64,000 nt of DNA, taken from positions 31,553 to 95,552 of the forward strand of contig CAVWFH010000012.1 in the NCBI GenBank assembly GCA_963754065.1, read 5' to 3'. The translations under genes and the position numbers were made by a program. The stretch is from JALORV01 sp963754065 (lineage in GTDB: Bacteria > Pseudomonadota > Gammaproteobacteria > Burkholderiales > Burkholderiaceae_F). The notes below the pieces were generated by a model, which made no database searches, was not told the DNA's origin, and saw only the letters and a program-made list of their open reading frames with translations. Shown piece by piece: positions 57,189-64,000 of the stretch (positions are counted from its first letter, which is position 1; each line of letters starts with the position of its first letter).

Positions 57189-57200
57189 GTCCAGTTTCCC

Positions 57201-57521
57201 TTACTGCTTTGCGCCGACGACGGCGCCGTTGCTCTTGAACACGCGCACTTTCTTGCCCTCGACCAGTTTGAAGCCGACGCGGTCGCCCTTGCTGGTCGAC
57301 GGGTTGAAGAGCATCACGTTCGACTGGTCGATCGGCATCGTCTTGTCGGTGATGCCGCCGGCCACACCCTTCATCGGGTTCGGCCGGACATGCTTCTTCA
57401 CCATGTTGATGCCCTCGATCACGAGGTGAGACTCGTCGACACGGCTCAGCACGACACCGCGCTTGCCCTTGTCCCTGCCTGCGATGACGACGACCTCGTC
57501 GCCCTTGCGGATGCGTTCCAT
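57201..57521 (-). CDS. rplX: 50S ribosomal protein L24
   Basis: L24, 106 residues, starts large-subunit assembly. The KOW motif is in IRKGDEVVVIAGRDKGKRG, followed by VEGINMVKKHVRPNP-like sequence and a basic C-terminus. It lies 13 bases after rplN. Confidence 0.98.
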   Translation of the reverse strand: MERIRKGDEVVVIAGRDKGKRGVVLSRVDESHLVIEGINMVKKHVRPNPMKGVAGGITDKTMPIDQSNVMLFNPSTSKGDRVGFKLVEGKKVRVFKSNGAVVGAKQ

Positions 57522-57534
57522 GTCCGCGCTCCTC

Positions 57535-57903
57535 CTACAGAACTTCCGGTGCCAGCGACACGATCTTCATGAAGCGCTCGGTGCGCAGTTCGCGCGTGAC
57601 CGGGCCGAAGATGCGGGTGCCGATGGGCTCCAGCTTGGCGTTGAGTAGTACCGCCGCGTTGTTGTCGAACTTGATCGCCGAGCCGTCGCCGCGGCGCAGG
57701 CCCTTGGCCGTGCGCACGACGACGGCGCTGTAGACCTCGCCCTTCTTGACGCGACCGCGCGGCGCACATTCCTTGATCGTCACCTTGATGACGTCGCCGA
57801 TGTTCGCGTAGCGGCGCTTCGAGCCGCCCAACACCTTGATACACATCACCGAACGTGCGCCGGTGTTGTCGGCGACGTCGAGCATCGTCTGCATCTGAAT
57901 CAT
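57535..57903 (-). CDS. rplN: 50S ribosomal protein L14
   Basis: L14, 122 residues, forms intersubunit bridges. The ATG at 57903 gives MIQMQTMLDVADNTGARSVM; APRGRVKKGEVYSAVVVRTA and the tail MKIVSLAPEVL follow. A longer frame upstream runs through the hairpin-rich leader and is not coding. It heads the spc operon, 266 bases from rpsQ. Confidence 0.98.
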   Translation of the reverse strand: MIQMQTMLDVADNTGARSVMCIKVLGGSKRRYANIGDVIKVTIKECAPRGRVKKGEVYSAVVVRTAKGLRRGDGSAIKFDNNAAVLLNAKLEPIGTRIFGPVTRELRTERFMKIVSLAPEVL

Positions 57904-58137
57904 GGCTTTTCGATCCCAACTTGAACCGTCGGACCGAGCCTTGGAGGCTCGACGCAACAGCCAGTCTTGGTCCCGTCCGGGTTGAGGAACCCGCCGTACG
58001 TTCGTCCTGTGCCCCGCCGCCGGCGGGGGGACGAAGCGCACCTGCGCGCTCCGGAAAACTGCTCACTGACTACTCTTGCCTACTGCCTTGCATGCTTTCC
58101 GTCGGCAGGTAACGACCTGAGCGGCGGAAAGCCAGCG

Positions 58138-58167
58138 AGTATATCCGCTTTTGCCGCGTCGCGGCAA
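58138..58167 (-). promoter_or_regulatory. Probable spc-operon promoter upstream of rplN
   Basis: On the minus strand TTGCCG (58162-58167) and TATACT (58138-58143) are 18 bases apart, beginning 2 bases after the rpsQ stop. This is the place of the spc promoter in E. coli. The leader down to rplN (57904-58130) is about 230 bases and contains several inverted repeats, including CCCCGCC-GCC-GGCGGGG near 58013-58029 and CGAGCC-TTGGA-GGCTCG near 57935-57951. No gene was seen in it. Confidence 0.55.
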
Positions 58168-58169
58168 GT

Positions 58170-58439
58170 CTAGATGGCCTGCGCCGCCTCGACCACGCGC
58201 GTGACTGTCCAGCTCTTGGTCCGGGAAATCGGCCGGCCCTCGGAGATCTCGACGATGTCGCCTTCGTTCAGCGCGTCAGTCTCGTCGTGCGCGTGATACT
58301 TGTTCGACTTGACGACGTACTTGCCGTACACCGGGTGCTTGACCCGTCGCTCGACCAGGACGGTCACCGACTTGTCCATCTTGTTGCTGACAACTTTGCC
58401 TACCAGCGTGCGCGTCAGCGATTTCTTCTCAGCGTTCAT
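58170..58439 (-). CDS. rpsQ: 30S ribosomal protein S17
   Basis: S17, 89 residues, is an OB-fold primary binder of 16S rRNA. RTLVGKVVSNKMDKSVTVLV and EGDIVEISEGRPISRTKSW identify it. Its ATG overlaps the rpmC stop (ATGA). It ends the S10-type block before the gap to rplN. Confidence 0.98.
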   Translation of the reverse strand: MNAEKKSLTRTLVGKVVSNKMDKSVTVLVERRVKHPVYGKYVVKSNKYHAHDETDALNEGDIVEISEGRPISRTKSWTVTRVVEAAQAI

Positions 58440-58630
58440 TTGGCGGTCGCCTTCTGCGCGAGCACGGTCCGCACCCGCGCGATGTCGCGCCGGGTGTTGC
58501 GGATCTGGCTCGTGTTCTGCAATTGCTGCGTAGCCTTCTGCATGCGCAGGGAAAAATGCGCCTTTTGCAGTTCCTGCAGCTCCTTGGTGAGTGCGTCAGC
58601 GTCTTTCGCGCGCATTTCCTTGACGTTCAT
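58436..58630 (-). CDS. rpmC: 50S ribosomal protein L29
   Basis: L29, 64 residues, is a two-helix protein at the tunnel exit that helps dock SRP and trigger factor. MNVKEMRAKDADALTKELQE and NTRRDIARVRTVLAQKA are typical. It lies 12 bases after rplP and is coupled to rpsQ. Confidence 0.98.
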   Translation of the reverse strand: MNVKEMRAKDADALTKELQELQKAHFSLRMQKATQQLQNTSQIRNTRRDIARVRTVLAQKATAK

Positions 58631-58642
58631 CGTGAAATCTCC

Positions 58643-59059
58643 TTAGGCGCCGAGCTGTCGCACGACGAACGTCGTTTTCAGCGGCAACTTGGCGGCCGCG
58701 AGCGCAAACGCCTCGCGCGCCAGCGTTTCGGTCACGCCGTCGAGTTCATACACAACATTGCCGGGCCGCACTTCGGCGACCCAGTACTCGGGGTTGCCTT
58801 TGCCATTGCCCATGCGGACTTCGGCCGGCTTCTGTGAAATCGGCTTGTCCGGAAACACGCGGATCCAGACGCGGCCACCGCGCTTGATGTGCCGGCTGAT
58901 CGCGCGGCGGGCCGCTTCGATCTGGCGCGCGGTCAGGCGGCCGCGCTCGGTGACCTTCAGGCCGAACTCGCCGAAGGAAACATGGGCGCCGCGCAGCGCG
59001 AGCCCGCGGTTACGGCCCTTTTGCTCCTTGCGGTACTTGCGACGAGCAGGTTGCAGCAT
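58643..59059 (-). CDS. rplP: 50S ribosomal protein L16
   Basis: L16, 138 residues, lies near the A-site tRNA elbow and the peptidyl transferase centre. MLQPARRKYRKEQKGRNRGL, GRVWIRVFPDKPISQKP and RMGNGKGNPEYWVAEV match the family; the last contains the arginine hydroxylated by YcfD in E. coli. It is 3 bases after rpsC. Confidence 0.98.
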   Translation of the reverse strand: MLQPARRKYRKEQKGRNRGLALRGAHVSFGEFGLKVTERGRLTARQIEAARRAISRHIKRGGRVWIRVFPDKPISQKPAEVRMGNGKGNPEYWVAEVRPGNVVYELDGVTETLAREAFALAAAKLPLKTTFVVRQLGA

Positions 59060-59062
59060 GGC

Positions 59063-59956
59063 TTACTCTCCGTCTTTCGCGCCGCCCTCGGTCGGCGTCT
59101 TCGCCGCCACCTTGCGCACGCGCTTGACGACCGGCTTGGCCGCGTCGTCCTTGGGCTTCTCGACGACAGGTGCAGTGGCTTCGACCTTCACATCAGCGGT
59201 CTTGCGCGGGCGCTTGGCCGGCGCCTTTCCTGCCGGGCGGCTGTCGGGACGACCTTCGCCGCGGCGCGGACGACGGTCTTCGCGATCCGGTGCCGGCGTG
59301 GCGTCGGTCGCTGCAGGCGCTTCGTTGCGACCCAGCGTGTCGCCCTTGTAAACCCAGCACTTGACGCCGATGACACCGTACGTGGTCTTGGCTTCCGAGA
59401 AGCCGTAGTCGATGTCCGCACGCAACGTGTGCAGCGGAACACGGCCTTCGCGATACCACTCGGTCCGGGCGATCTCGATGCCGTTCAGGCGACCCGCGCT
59501 CATGATCTTGATGCCCTGGGCGCCGAGTCGCATTGCGTTCTGCATCGCGCGCTTCATCGCGCGGCGGAACATGATGCGCTTCTCGAGCTGCTGGGTGATC
59601 GAATCGGCGATCAGCTGGGCGTCCAGCTCGGGCTTCCGGATTTCCTCGATATTGACGTGCACCGGCACGCCGAGCATTTTCTGCAGCGTCGCCTTGAGTG
59701 ACTCGATGTCCTCGCCCTTCTTCCCGATGACCACACCCGGACGCGCCGAGTAGATCGTGATACGCGCGTTCTTGGCCGGACGCTCGATCAGGATGCGACC
59801 AACCGAAGCGCTACGCAGCTTCTTGCGCAGGAACTCGCGAACCTTGAGGTCCTCCTGCAGCATCTTCGGGAACGCCGGACCGGTGGCAAACCAGCGTGAG
59901 CCCCAGTTACGCGTAACGGGGAGTCGGAAGCCGGTGGGATTGATCTTTTGACCCAT
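59063..59956 (-). CDS. rpsC: 30S ribosomal protein S3 with long C-terminal tail
   Basis: S3 forms the mRNA entry channel. The core shows MGQKINPTGFRLPVTRNWGS, the KH-domain loop ARPGVVIGKKGEDIESLK and LHTLRADIDYGFSEAKTTYG, ending near residue 212. The product has 297 residues, against 233 in E. coli: about 85 extra residues of Asp/Arg- then Lys/Ala/Pro-rich low complexity follow. Same frame and codon style as the core. Longer S3 tails are known in betaproteobacteria, though this is at the long end as far as I recall. Confidence 0.97.
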   Translation of the reverse strand: MGQKINPTGFRLPVTRNWGSRWFATGPAFPKMLQEDLKVREFLRKKLRSASVGRILIERPAKNARITIYSARPGVVIGKKGEDIESLKATLQKMLGVPVHVNIEEIRKPELDAQLIADSITQQLEKRIMFRRAMKRAMQNAMRLGAQGIKIMSAGRLNGIEIARTEWYREGRVPLHTLRADIDYGFSEAKTTYGVIGVKCWVYKGDTLGRNEAPAATDATPAPDREDRRPRRGEGRPDSRPAGKAPAKRPRKTADVKVEATAPVVEKPKDDAAKPVVKRVRKVAAKTPTEGGAKDGE

Positions 59957-59963
59957 GGATCAC

Positions 59964-60308
59964 CTATTTCTTGGGTTTGGCGTCGCCGACCGTCACAAAG
60001 ATGTGGCAGGTCTGTTTGCCGATGCGCGCACCGCGCCCCTTGGCCCGCGCCGAAAACCGGCGCAGCGTTGCTGCTTTCTCCACCAGGATGCCGGTGACGC
60101 GCAGTTCGTCGATGTCGGCGCCGTCGTTGTGCTCGGCATTGGCAATCGCCGACTGGAGCGCCTTCTTGATGATCCCGGCCGCCTTCTTCTGCGTGAAGCC
60201 CAGGATGTTCAGCGCCTTGTCGACCGGCTTGCCGCGAATCAGGTCGGCAACGAGCCGACCCTTCTGGGCCGACAGCCGTACTCCGCGCACCGATGCAGTC
60301 GTTTCCAT
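59964..60308 (-). CDS. rplV: 50S ribosomal protein L22
   Basis: L22, 114 residues, lines the exit tunnel with its long hairpin. SAQKGRLVADLIRGKPVDKA and KGRGARIGKQTCHIFVTVGD are conserved. The ATG at 60308 has AAGG eight bases upstream; two start codons just upstream (60314, 60317) are too close to that site. Confidence 0.97.
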   Translation of the reverse strand: METTASVRGVRLSAQKGRLVADLIRGKPVDKALNILGFTQKKAAGIIKKALQSAIANAEHNDGADIDELRVTGILVEKAATLRRFSARAKGRGARIGKQTCHIFVTVGDAKPKK

Positions 60309-60318
60309 CGTCATCACC

Positions 60319-60603
60319 TTACTTCTTCGCCACGACGGCCTTCTTGTCCGCCGCGTGACCCTTGAAGGTCCGTGTCAGTGCAAACTCGCCGAGCTTGTGA
60401 CCGACCATGTTTTCGTTGATGTAGACCGGCACGTGCTGCTTGCCGTTGTGCACGGCGATCGTCAGGCCGATGAACTCCGGCAGGATCATCGAGCGACGCG
60501 ACCACGTCTTGATCGGCTTCTTGTCGCGGGTCGCCTGCGCCGTTTCGATTTTCTTCAGCAGATGCCCGTCGACAAACGGGCCCTTTTTCAGAGAACGAGA
60601 CAT
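60319..60603 (-). CDS. rpsS: 30S ribosomal protein S19
   Basis: S19, 94 residues, sits on the 30S head with S13. MSRSLKKGPFVDGHLLKKIE, RRSMILPEFIGLTIAVHNGK and LGEFALTRTFKGH are standard; a short Ala/Lys tail follows. It lies 10 bases after rplB. Confidence 0.98.
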   Translation of the reverse strand: MSRSLKKGPFVDGHLLKKIETAQATRDKKPIKTWSRRSMILPEFIGLTIAVHNGKQHVPVYINENMVGHKLGEFALTRTFKGHAADKKAVVAKK

Positions 60604-60613
60604 TCAGGACCCC

Positions 60614-61438
60614 TTACTTGCGACGGCGCTGCACGATCATCGTGTCAGTGCGCTTGTTGTTGCGGGTTCGATAACCCTTGGCCAGCTGACCCCACGGGCT
60701 GACCGGATCGCGTTTGGTACCGGTGCGTCCCTCGCCGCCACCGTGCGGGTGATCAACGGGGTTCATCGCCACGCCACGTACGGTCGGACGCACGCCACGC
60801 CAGCGCATCGCACCGGCCTTGCCGATCTGGCGTAGGTTGTTTTCCTCGTTGCCGACTTCGCCGATCGTCGCGCGGCAATCGATCAGCACGCGGCGGATCT
60901 CGCCGGATCGCAGCCGCAACTGCGCGTAAGTGCCCTCGCGTGCGAGCAACTGCACCGACGTGCCGGCGGCACGCGCCAGCTGCGCACCCTTGCCCGGCAG
61001 CATCTCGACGCAATGCACGGTCGTACCGACCGGGATGTTGCGCAGGGGCAGCGTGTTGCCAACCCGGATCGGAGCCTCGTTGCCGCTCATCAACTGGGCG
61101 CCGACCGTCACGCCCTTGGGCGCAATGATGTAGCGCCGCTCGCCGTCGCCATAGACCAGCAGGGCGATATGAGCCGAACGGTTCGGGTCGTACTCGAGGC
61201 GCTCGACCTTGGCCGGAACACCGTCCTTGGTCCGCTTGAAGTCGATGACGCGATAGTGCTGCTTGTGGCCACCGCCCATGTGGCGCGTCGTGATGCGGCC
61301 GGCATTGTTGCGACCGGACGAGCGGATCTTCTTCTCGAGCAGACCGGCAAAGGGCTTGCCCTTGTGCAGCTTGTCGTTGACGACCTTGACCAGCCCGCGC
61401 CGGCCGGCAGACGTCGGTTTGACCTTGACGAGTGCCAT
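60614..61438 (-). CDS. rplB: 50S ribosomal protein L2
   Basis: L2, 274 residues, is needed for subunit association and peptidyl transfer. GRNNAGRITTRHMGGGHKQH, YIIAPKGVTVGAQLMSG and RGVAMNPVDHPHGGGEGRTG, with the essential histidine, are all present. Its ATG shares a base with the rplW stop (TAATG). Confidence 0.98.
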   Translation of the reverse strand: MALVKVKPTSAGRRGLVKVVNDKLHKGKPFAGLLEKKIRSSGRNNAGRITTRHMGGGHKQHYRVIDFKRTKDGVPAKVERLEYDPNRSAHIALLVYGDGERRYIIAPKGVTVGAQLMSGNEAPIRVGNTLPLRNIPVGTTVHCVEMLPGKGAQLARAAGTSVQLLAREGTYAQLRLRSGEIRRVLIDCRATIGEVGNEENNLRQIGKAGAMRWRGVRPTVRGVAMNPVDHPHGGGEGRTGTKRDPVSPWGQLAKGYRTRNNKRTDTMIVQRRRK

Positions 61439-61749
61439 TACTTCACCTCTTGCGCGAAGTTGATTTCCTGACCTTCTTTGAGGCAGACGTACGCCTTACG
61501 TACGTTGCCGCGCTTGCCGGTGAAACGGCCAAAGCGCTTGCTCTTGCCCTTCTGGTTCAGGATGGAAACCTTGTCGACCTGCACCTTGAACAGGTGCTCG
61601 ACGGCGGCCTTGACTTCCTTCTTCGTGGCGTCCTGCATCACGCGGAACGCGACCTGATCGTTTTTCTCGCCGATCATCGTGCTCTTCTCGGAAACGATAG
61701 GCGCGAGCAGAACGCTGTACAGACGGTCCTGACGGGTCGGCGTGCTCAT
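61438..61749 (-). CDS. rplW: 50S ribosomal protein L23
   Basis: L23, 103 residues, is the main docking site for trigger factor and SRP at the tunnel exit. YSVLLAPIVSEKSTMIGEKN and GKSKRFGRFTGKRGNVRKAY identify it. The ATG at 61749 overlaps the rplD stop (ATGA); a GTG two codons upstream is a less likely start. Confidence 0.97.
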   Translation of the reverse strand: MSTPTRQDRLYSVLLAPIVSEKSTMIGEKNDQVAFRVMQDATKKEVKAAVEHLFKVQVDKVSILNQKGKSKRFGRFTGKRGNVRKAYVCLKEGQEINFAQEVK

Positions 61750-62366
61750 CCCCACATCTCCTCGAGCTTGGCGATCGCCGGCTTGGTCACGATCACCTTC
61801 TTGTAGTGGATCAGCGACAGCGGGTCCGCATAGCGCGGCTCGACGATCAGGACGTTCTTCAGGTTGCGCGAGGCGAGGTACAGGTTTTCGTCGACCGTAT
61901 CCGTGATGATCAGCACCGACTCCAGGCCCATCGCCTTCAACTTGTCGGCCAGCAGCTTGGTCTTGGGCGAATCGACTGCAAGTCCATCGACCACGGCGAT
62001 GCGGTCATCACGCGCCAGCTTCGACAGGATCGAAGTCATGCCCGCGCGGTACATCTTCTTGTTCACCTTGTGCGAGAAATTCTCGTCAGGCGAATTCGGG
62101 AAGGCGCGGCCACCACCGCGCCAGATCGGGCTTGACGTCATGCCGGCGCGTGCACGGCCAGTGCCCTTTTGGCGCCACGGCTTGCGCGTGGAATGCTTGA
62201 CCGTCGTCCGGTCCTTCTGCGAGCGCGTGCCCTGACGTGCGTTGGCCTGGTAGGCAACCACGATCTGGTGCACCAGCGCCTCGTTGAATTCGCGCCCGAA
62301 GAGCGTCTCCGGCGCAGACGTCGTGCCGTTAGACTGGCCCTGGGCGTTCAGTAGCTTGAGTTCCAT
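61746..62366 (-). CDS. rplD: 50S ribosomal protein L4
   Basis: L4, 206 residues, lines the tunnel and in E. coli represses the S10 operon by transcription attenuation and translation control. The tunnel loop STRKPWRQKGTGRARAGMTS and WRGGGRAFPNSPDENF are diagnostic. It follows rplC by 12 bases. Confidence 0.98.
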   Translation of the reverse strand: MELKLLNAQGQSNGTTSAPETLFGREFNEALVHQIVVAYQANARQGTRSQKDRTTVKHSTRKPWRQKGTGRARAGMTSSPIWRGGGRAFPNSPDENFSHKVNKKMYRAGMTSILSKLARDDRIAVVDGLAVDSPKTKLLADKLKAMGLESVLIITDTVDENLYLASRNLKNVLIVEPRYADPLSLIHYKKVIVTKPAIAKLEEMWG

Positions 62367-62378
62367 TGCGCCCTCTCC

Positions 62379-63050
62379 TTAGGCCTTGGCCGCTGCTTTG
62401 GCCTTGGCAGCCGGACGCACGATCACGTCGCCACCAGCCGAACCGGGGACAGCGCCCTTGATGAGCAGCAGTCCGCGCTCGGCATCGATGCGCGCGATCA
62501 CCAGGTTCTGGGTCGTACGCTGTTCGTCGCCGAGGTGGCCCGCCATGCGCTTGCCCGGAAACACCCGGCCCGGATCCTGCCGGTTGCCGATCGAGCCTGG
62601 CGCATTGGTCGACACGGAATTTCCGTGCGTGGCACGGTTCGACGAGAAGTGGTGGCGCTTGATGGCGCCGGCAAATCCCTTGCCGATCGTGACCCCGGTG
62701 ACATCGACCTTCTGGCCCACGCTGAAGGTATCGACACCGATCACGGTGCCTGCCTTCAGCTCGGCGACCTTGGCTGCGTCGAGCCGGAACTCGCGCAGGA
62801 CCGAGGCTGCCTCGACGCCGGATTTGGCGTAGTGGCCCGCCTGGGGCTTGGCGACACGGGATGACTTGCGGGTGCCGTAGGCAACCTGGACCGCGGAGTA
62901 GCCGTCGGTCTCAGCCGTCTTGACTTGGCTGACGCGATTGTTCGACACGTCGAGCACCGTGACCGGGACGGATTCCCCATCATCGGTGAAGATGCGCGTC
63001 ATGCCGACTTTTCGGCCCAACAGGCCGAGCGTCGAGCGAGCTTCGCTCAT
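62379..63050 (-). CDS. rplC: 50S ribosomal protein L3
   Basis: L3, 223 residues, starts large-subunit assembly. LGLLGRKVGMTRIFTDDGES, the loop GKGFAGAIKRHHFSSNRATHG split at its turn, and GSIGNRQDPGRVFPGKRMAG with the methylated Gln are conserved. The ATG at 63050 has GGAG seven bases upstream. A 187-base leader separates it from rpsJ. Confidence 0.98.
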   Translation of the reverse strand: MSEARSTLGLLGRKVGMTRIFTDDGESVPVTVLDVSNNRVSQVKTAETDGYSAVQVAYGTRKSSRVAKPQAGHYAKSGVEAASVLREFRLDAAKVAELKAGTVIGVDTFSVGQKVDVTGVTIGKGFAGAIKRHHFSSNRATHGNSVSTNAPGSIGNRQDPGRVFPGKRMAGHLGDEQRTTQNLVIARIDAERGLLLIKGAVPGSAGGDVIVRPAAKAKAAAKA

Positions 63051-63146
63051 TCTTATCTCCACTCCCGGCTTCGATTGGCCAGGACCAAAATTCCGCGTTC
63101 TGCGCTTCGCCTGGGGCGGCGCACCCCGCGTTCAAGCATCCGGGGC

Positions 63147-63175
63147 GGAAGTCACTTCGCTTCGGAAGTCACTTC
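63147..63175 (-). repeat. Two tandem copies of GGAAGTCACTTC in the rplC leader
   Basis: GGAAGTCACTTC occurs at 63147-63158 and 63164-63175, 5 bases apart. Each contains the palindrome GAAGT-C-ACTTC, so each can form a small dyad or both can pair with each other. They lie downstream of a probable promoter and 100 bases before rplC, inside the expected 5' leader. Function is not known. Confidence 0.6.
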
Positions 63176-63202
63176 AATCCGCCCTGGTGCGGAAAGCCTG
63201 CG

Positions 63203-63231
63203 ATTCTATCCGGGCTGCGCCTTCCAGGCAA
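63203..63231 (-). promoter_or_regulatory. Probable promoter between rpsJ and rplC
   Basis: On the minus strand TTGCCT (63226-63231) and TAGAAT (63203-63208) are exactly 17 bases apart, just after the rpsJ stop. It would start transcription near 63196, giving rplC-rplD-rplW and the rest of the S10 block their own promoter separate from tuf-rpsJ. Confidence 0.55.
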
Positions 63232-63237
63232 GCAGCC

Positions 63238-63549
63238 TTATTGAACCTTGATCTCGACGTCCACGCCGGCCGGCAGGTCGAGCTTCATCAGCGCGTCGAC
63301 CGTCTTGTCGGTCGGGTCGATGATGTCCATCAGCCGCTGGTGGGTGCGCATTTCGAACTGGTCGCGCGACGTCTTGTTGACGTGCGGCGAACGCAGTATG
63401 TCAAAGCGCTGGATGCGGGTAGGCAGCGGGACCGGGCCGCGAACCACCGCACCGGTGCGCTTTGCTGTGTCCACGATCTCGAGTGCCGACTGGTCGATCA
63501 GCTTGTAGTCGAACGCCTTCAGGCGGATGCGTATACGTTGGCTTTGCAT
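63238..63549 (-). CDS. rpsJ: 30S ribosomal protein S10 (NusE)
   Basis: S10, 103 residues, also acts as NusE in antitermination. IRIRLKAFDYKLIDQSALEI, GPVPLPTRIQRFDILRSPHV and the closing LPAGVDVEIKVQ are standard. It follows tuf by 71 bases, a gap with an 8-bp inverted repeat (AGGCCGGC/GCCGGCCT, 63574-63600). Confidence 0.98.
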   Translation of the reverse strand: MQSQRIRIRLKAFDYKLIDQSALEIVDTAKRTGAVVRGPVPLPTRIQRFDILRSPHVNKTSRDQFEMRTHQRLMDIIDPTDKTVDALMKLDLPAGVDVEIKVQ

Positions 63550-63620
63550 GTCAGATCCTTTTCAAAGAGCGAGAGGCCGGCCTCCGCCGGACGCCGGCCT
63601 GATTTTCCGTACGCGCGTAC

Positions 63621-64000
<380 letters not shown>

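Noticed and set aside
58151..58167. TTGCCGC-GTC-GCGGCAA repeat as terminator of rpsQ
   Set aside because: No U-tract follows on the minus strand (AAAAGCGG instead); the repeat overlaps the likely -35 box and is better seen as part of the promoter region.

Overview
The window is a 64 kb stretch of GC-rich, gene-dense chromosome from a betaproteobacterium. The evidence is gene order: pilMNOPQ-aroK-aroB-dgt-gltB-gltD, then the mla operon with mlaA (vacJ) inside it, then ABC exporter-ibaG-murA-hisGDCBHA, with cytochrome c4-engB-hemB, lysA-lptM-cyaY-mrcA and the S10/spc/alpha ribosomal cluster alongside. This is the housekeeping layout of Burkholderiales, Rhodocyclales and relatives. A short-form HisG and a zinc-cysteine-less HemB agree with it. 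The order cannot be fixed from sequence alone. There are no tRNA or rRNA genes, CRISPR arrays or prophages, and nearly all genes look native.

Region by region. 1-802: end of a thioredoxin-fold gene converging on the his cluster. 809-7904, minus strand: murA, hisG, hisD, hisC, hisB, hisH, hisA and ibaG; hisF, hisI and hisE do not follow hisA. 7911-13808, minus: an ABC-2 exporter pair, then the Mla phospholipid-transport genes mlaF-E-D-A-C-B in transcription order. 13924-16338: a glycine-zipper lipoprotein, a family 3 solute-binding protein, a thioesterase and a cytochrome c. 16517-25306: gltD, a small membrane protein, gltB, a RAYT-like transposase relative and dgt. 25303-34088: aroB, aroK, a shattered Ig-domain lipoprotein gene and pilQPONM. 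34354-46478: mrcA, cyaY, lptM, lysA, msrQ/msrP, guaC, cytochrome c4, engB, hemB, corA, a secreted protein and hslR. 46556-48647: cutA and a NodIJ-like exporter. 48724-64000, minus: thirty ribosomal or associated genes, from tuf (cut by the window edge) down to rplQ.

How the genes work together. The ribosomal block supplies ribosomal proteins, SecY, IF-1 and RNA polymerase alpha. Mla keeps outer-membrane lipid asymmetry, PBP1A and MurA build peptidoglycan, and PilMNOPQ form the alignment complex and secretin of type IV pili. AroKB, HisGDCBHA, LysA and GltBD are amino-acid and nitrogen assimilation steps.

Most unusual points. (1) The Ig-domain gene at 27061-28748 is broken by roughly a dozen small indels while its protein stays readable; murA and rpsD, both essential, each carry one apparent single-base insertion. 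Sequence error is a serious explanation for all three. (2) A row of five hairpins, one terminator-like, fills the gap between rpsK and rpsD inside the alpha operon. (3) A 22-codon copy of the gltD tail lies just downstream of gltD. (4) A coupled membrane-protein gene sits between gltB and gltD. (5) The transposase relative upstream of gltB has lost its HUH motif. (6) A strong minus-strand terminator between engB and hemB has no recognised gene feeding it. No clear new multi-gene system was found.
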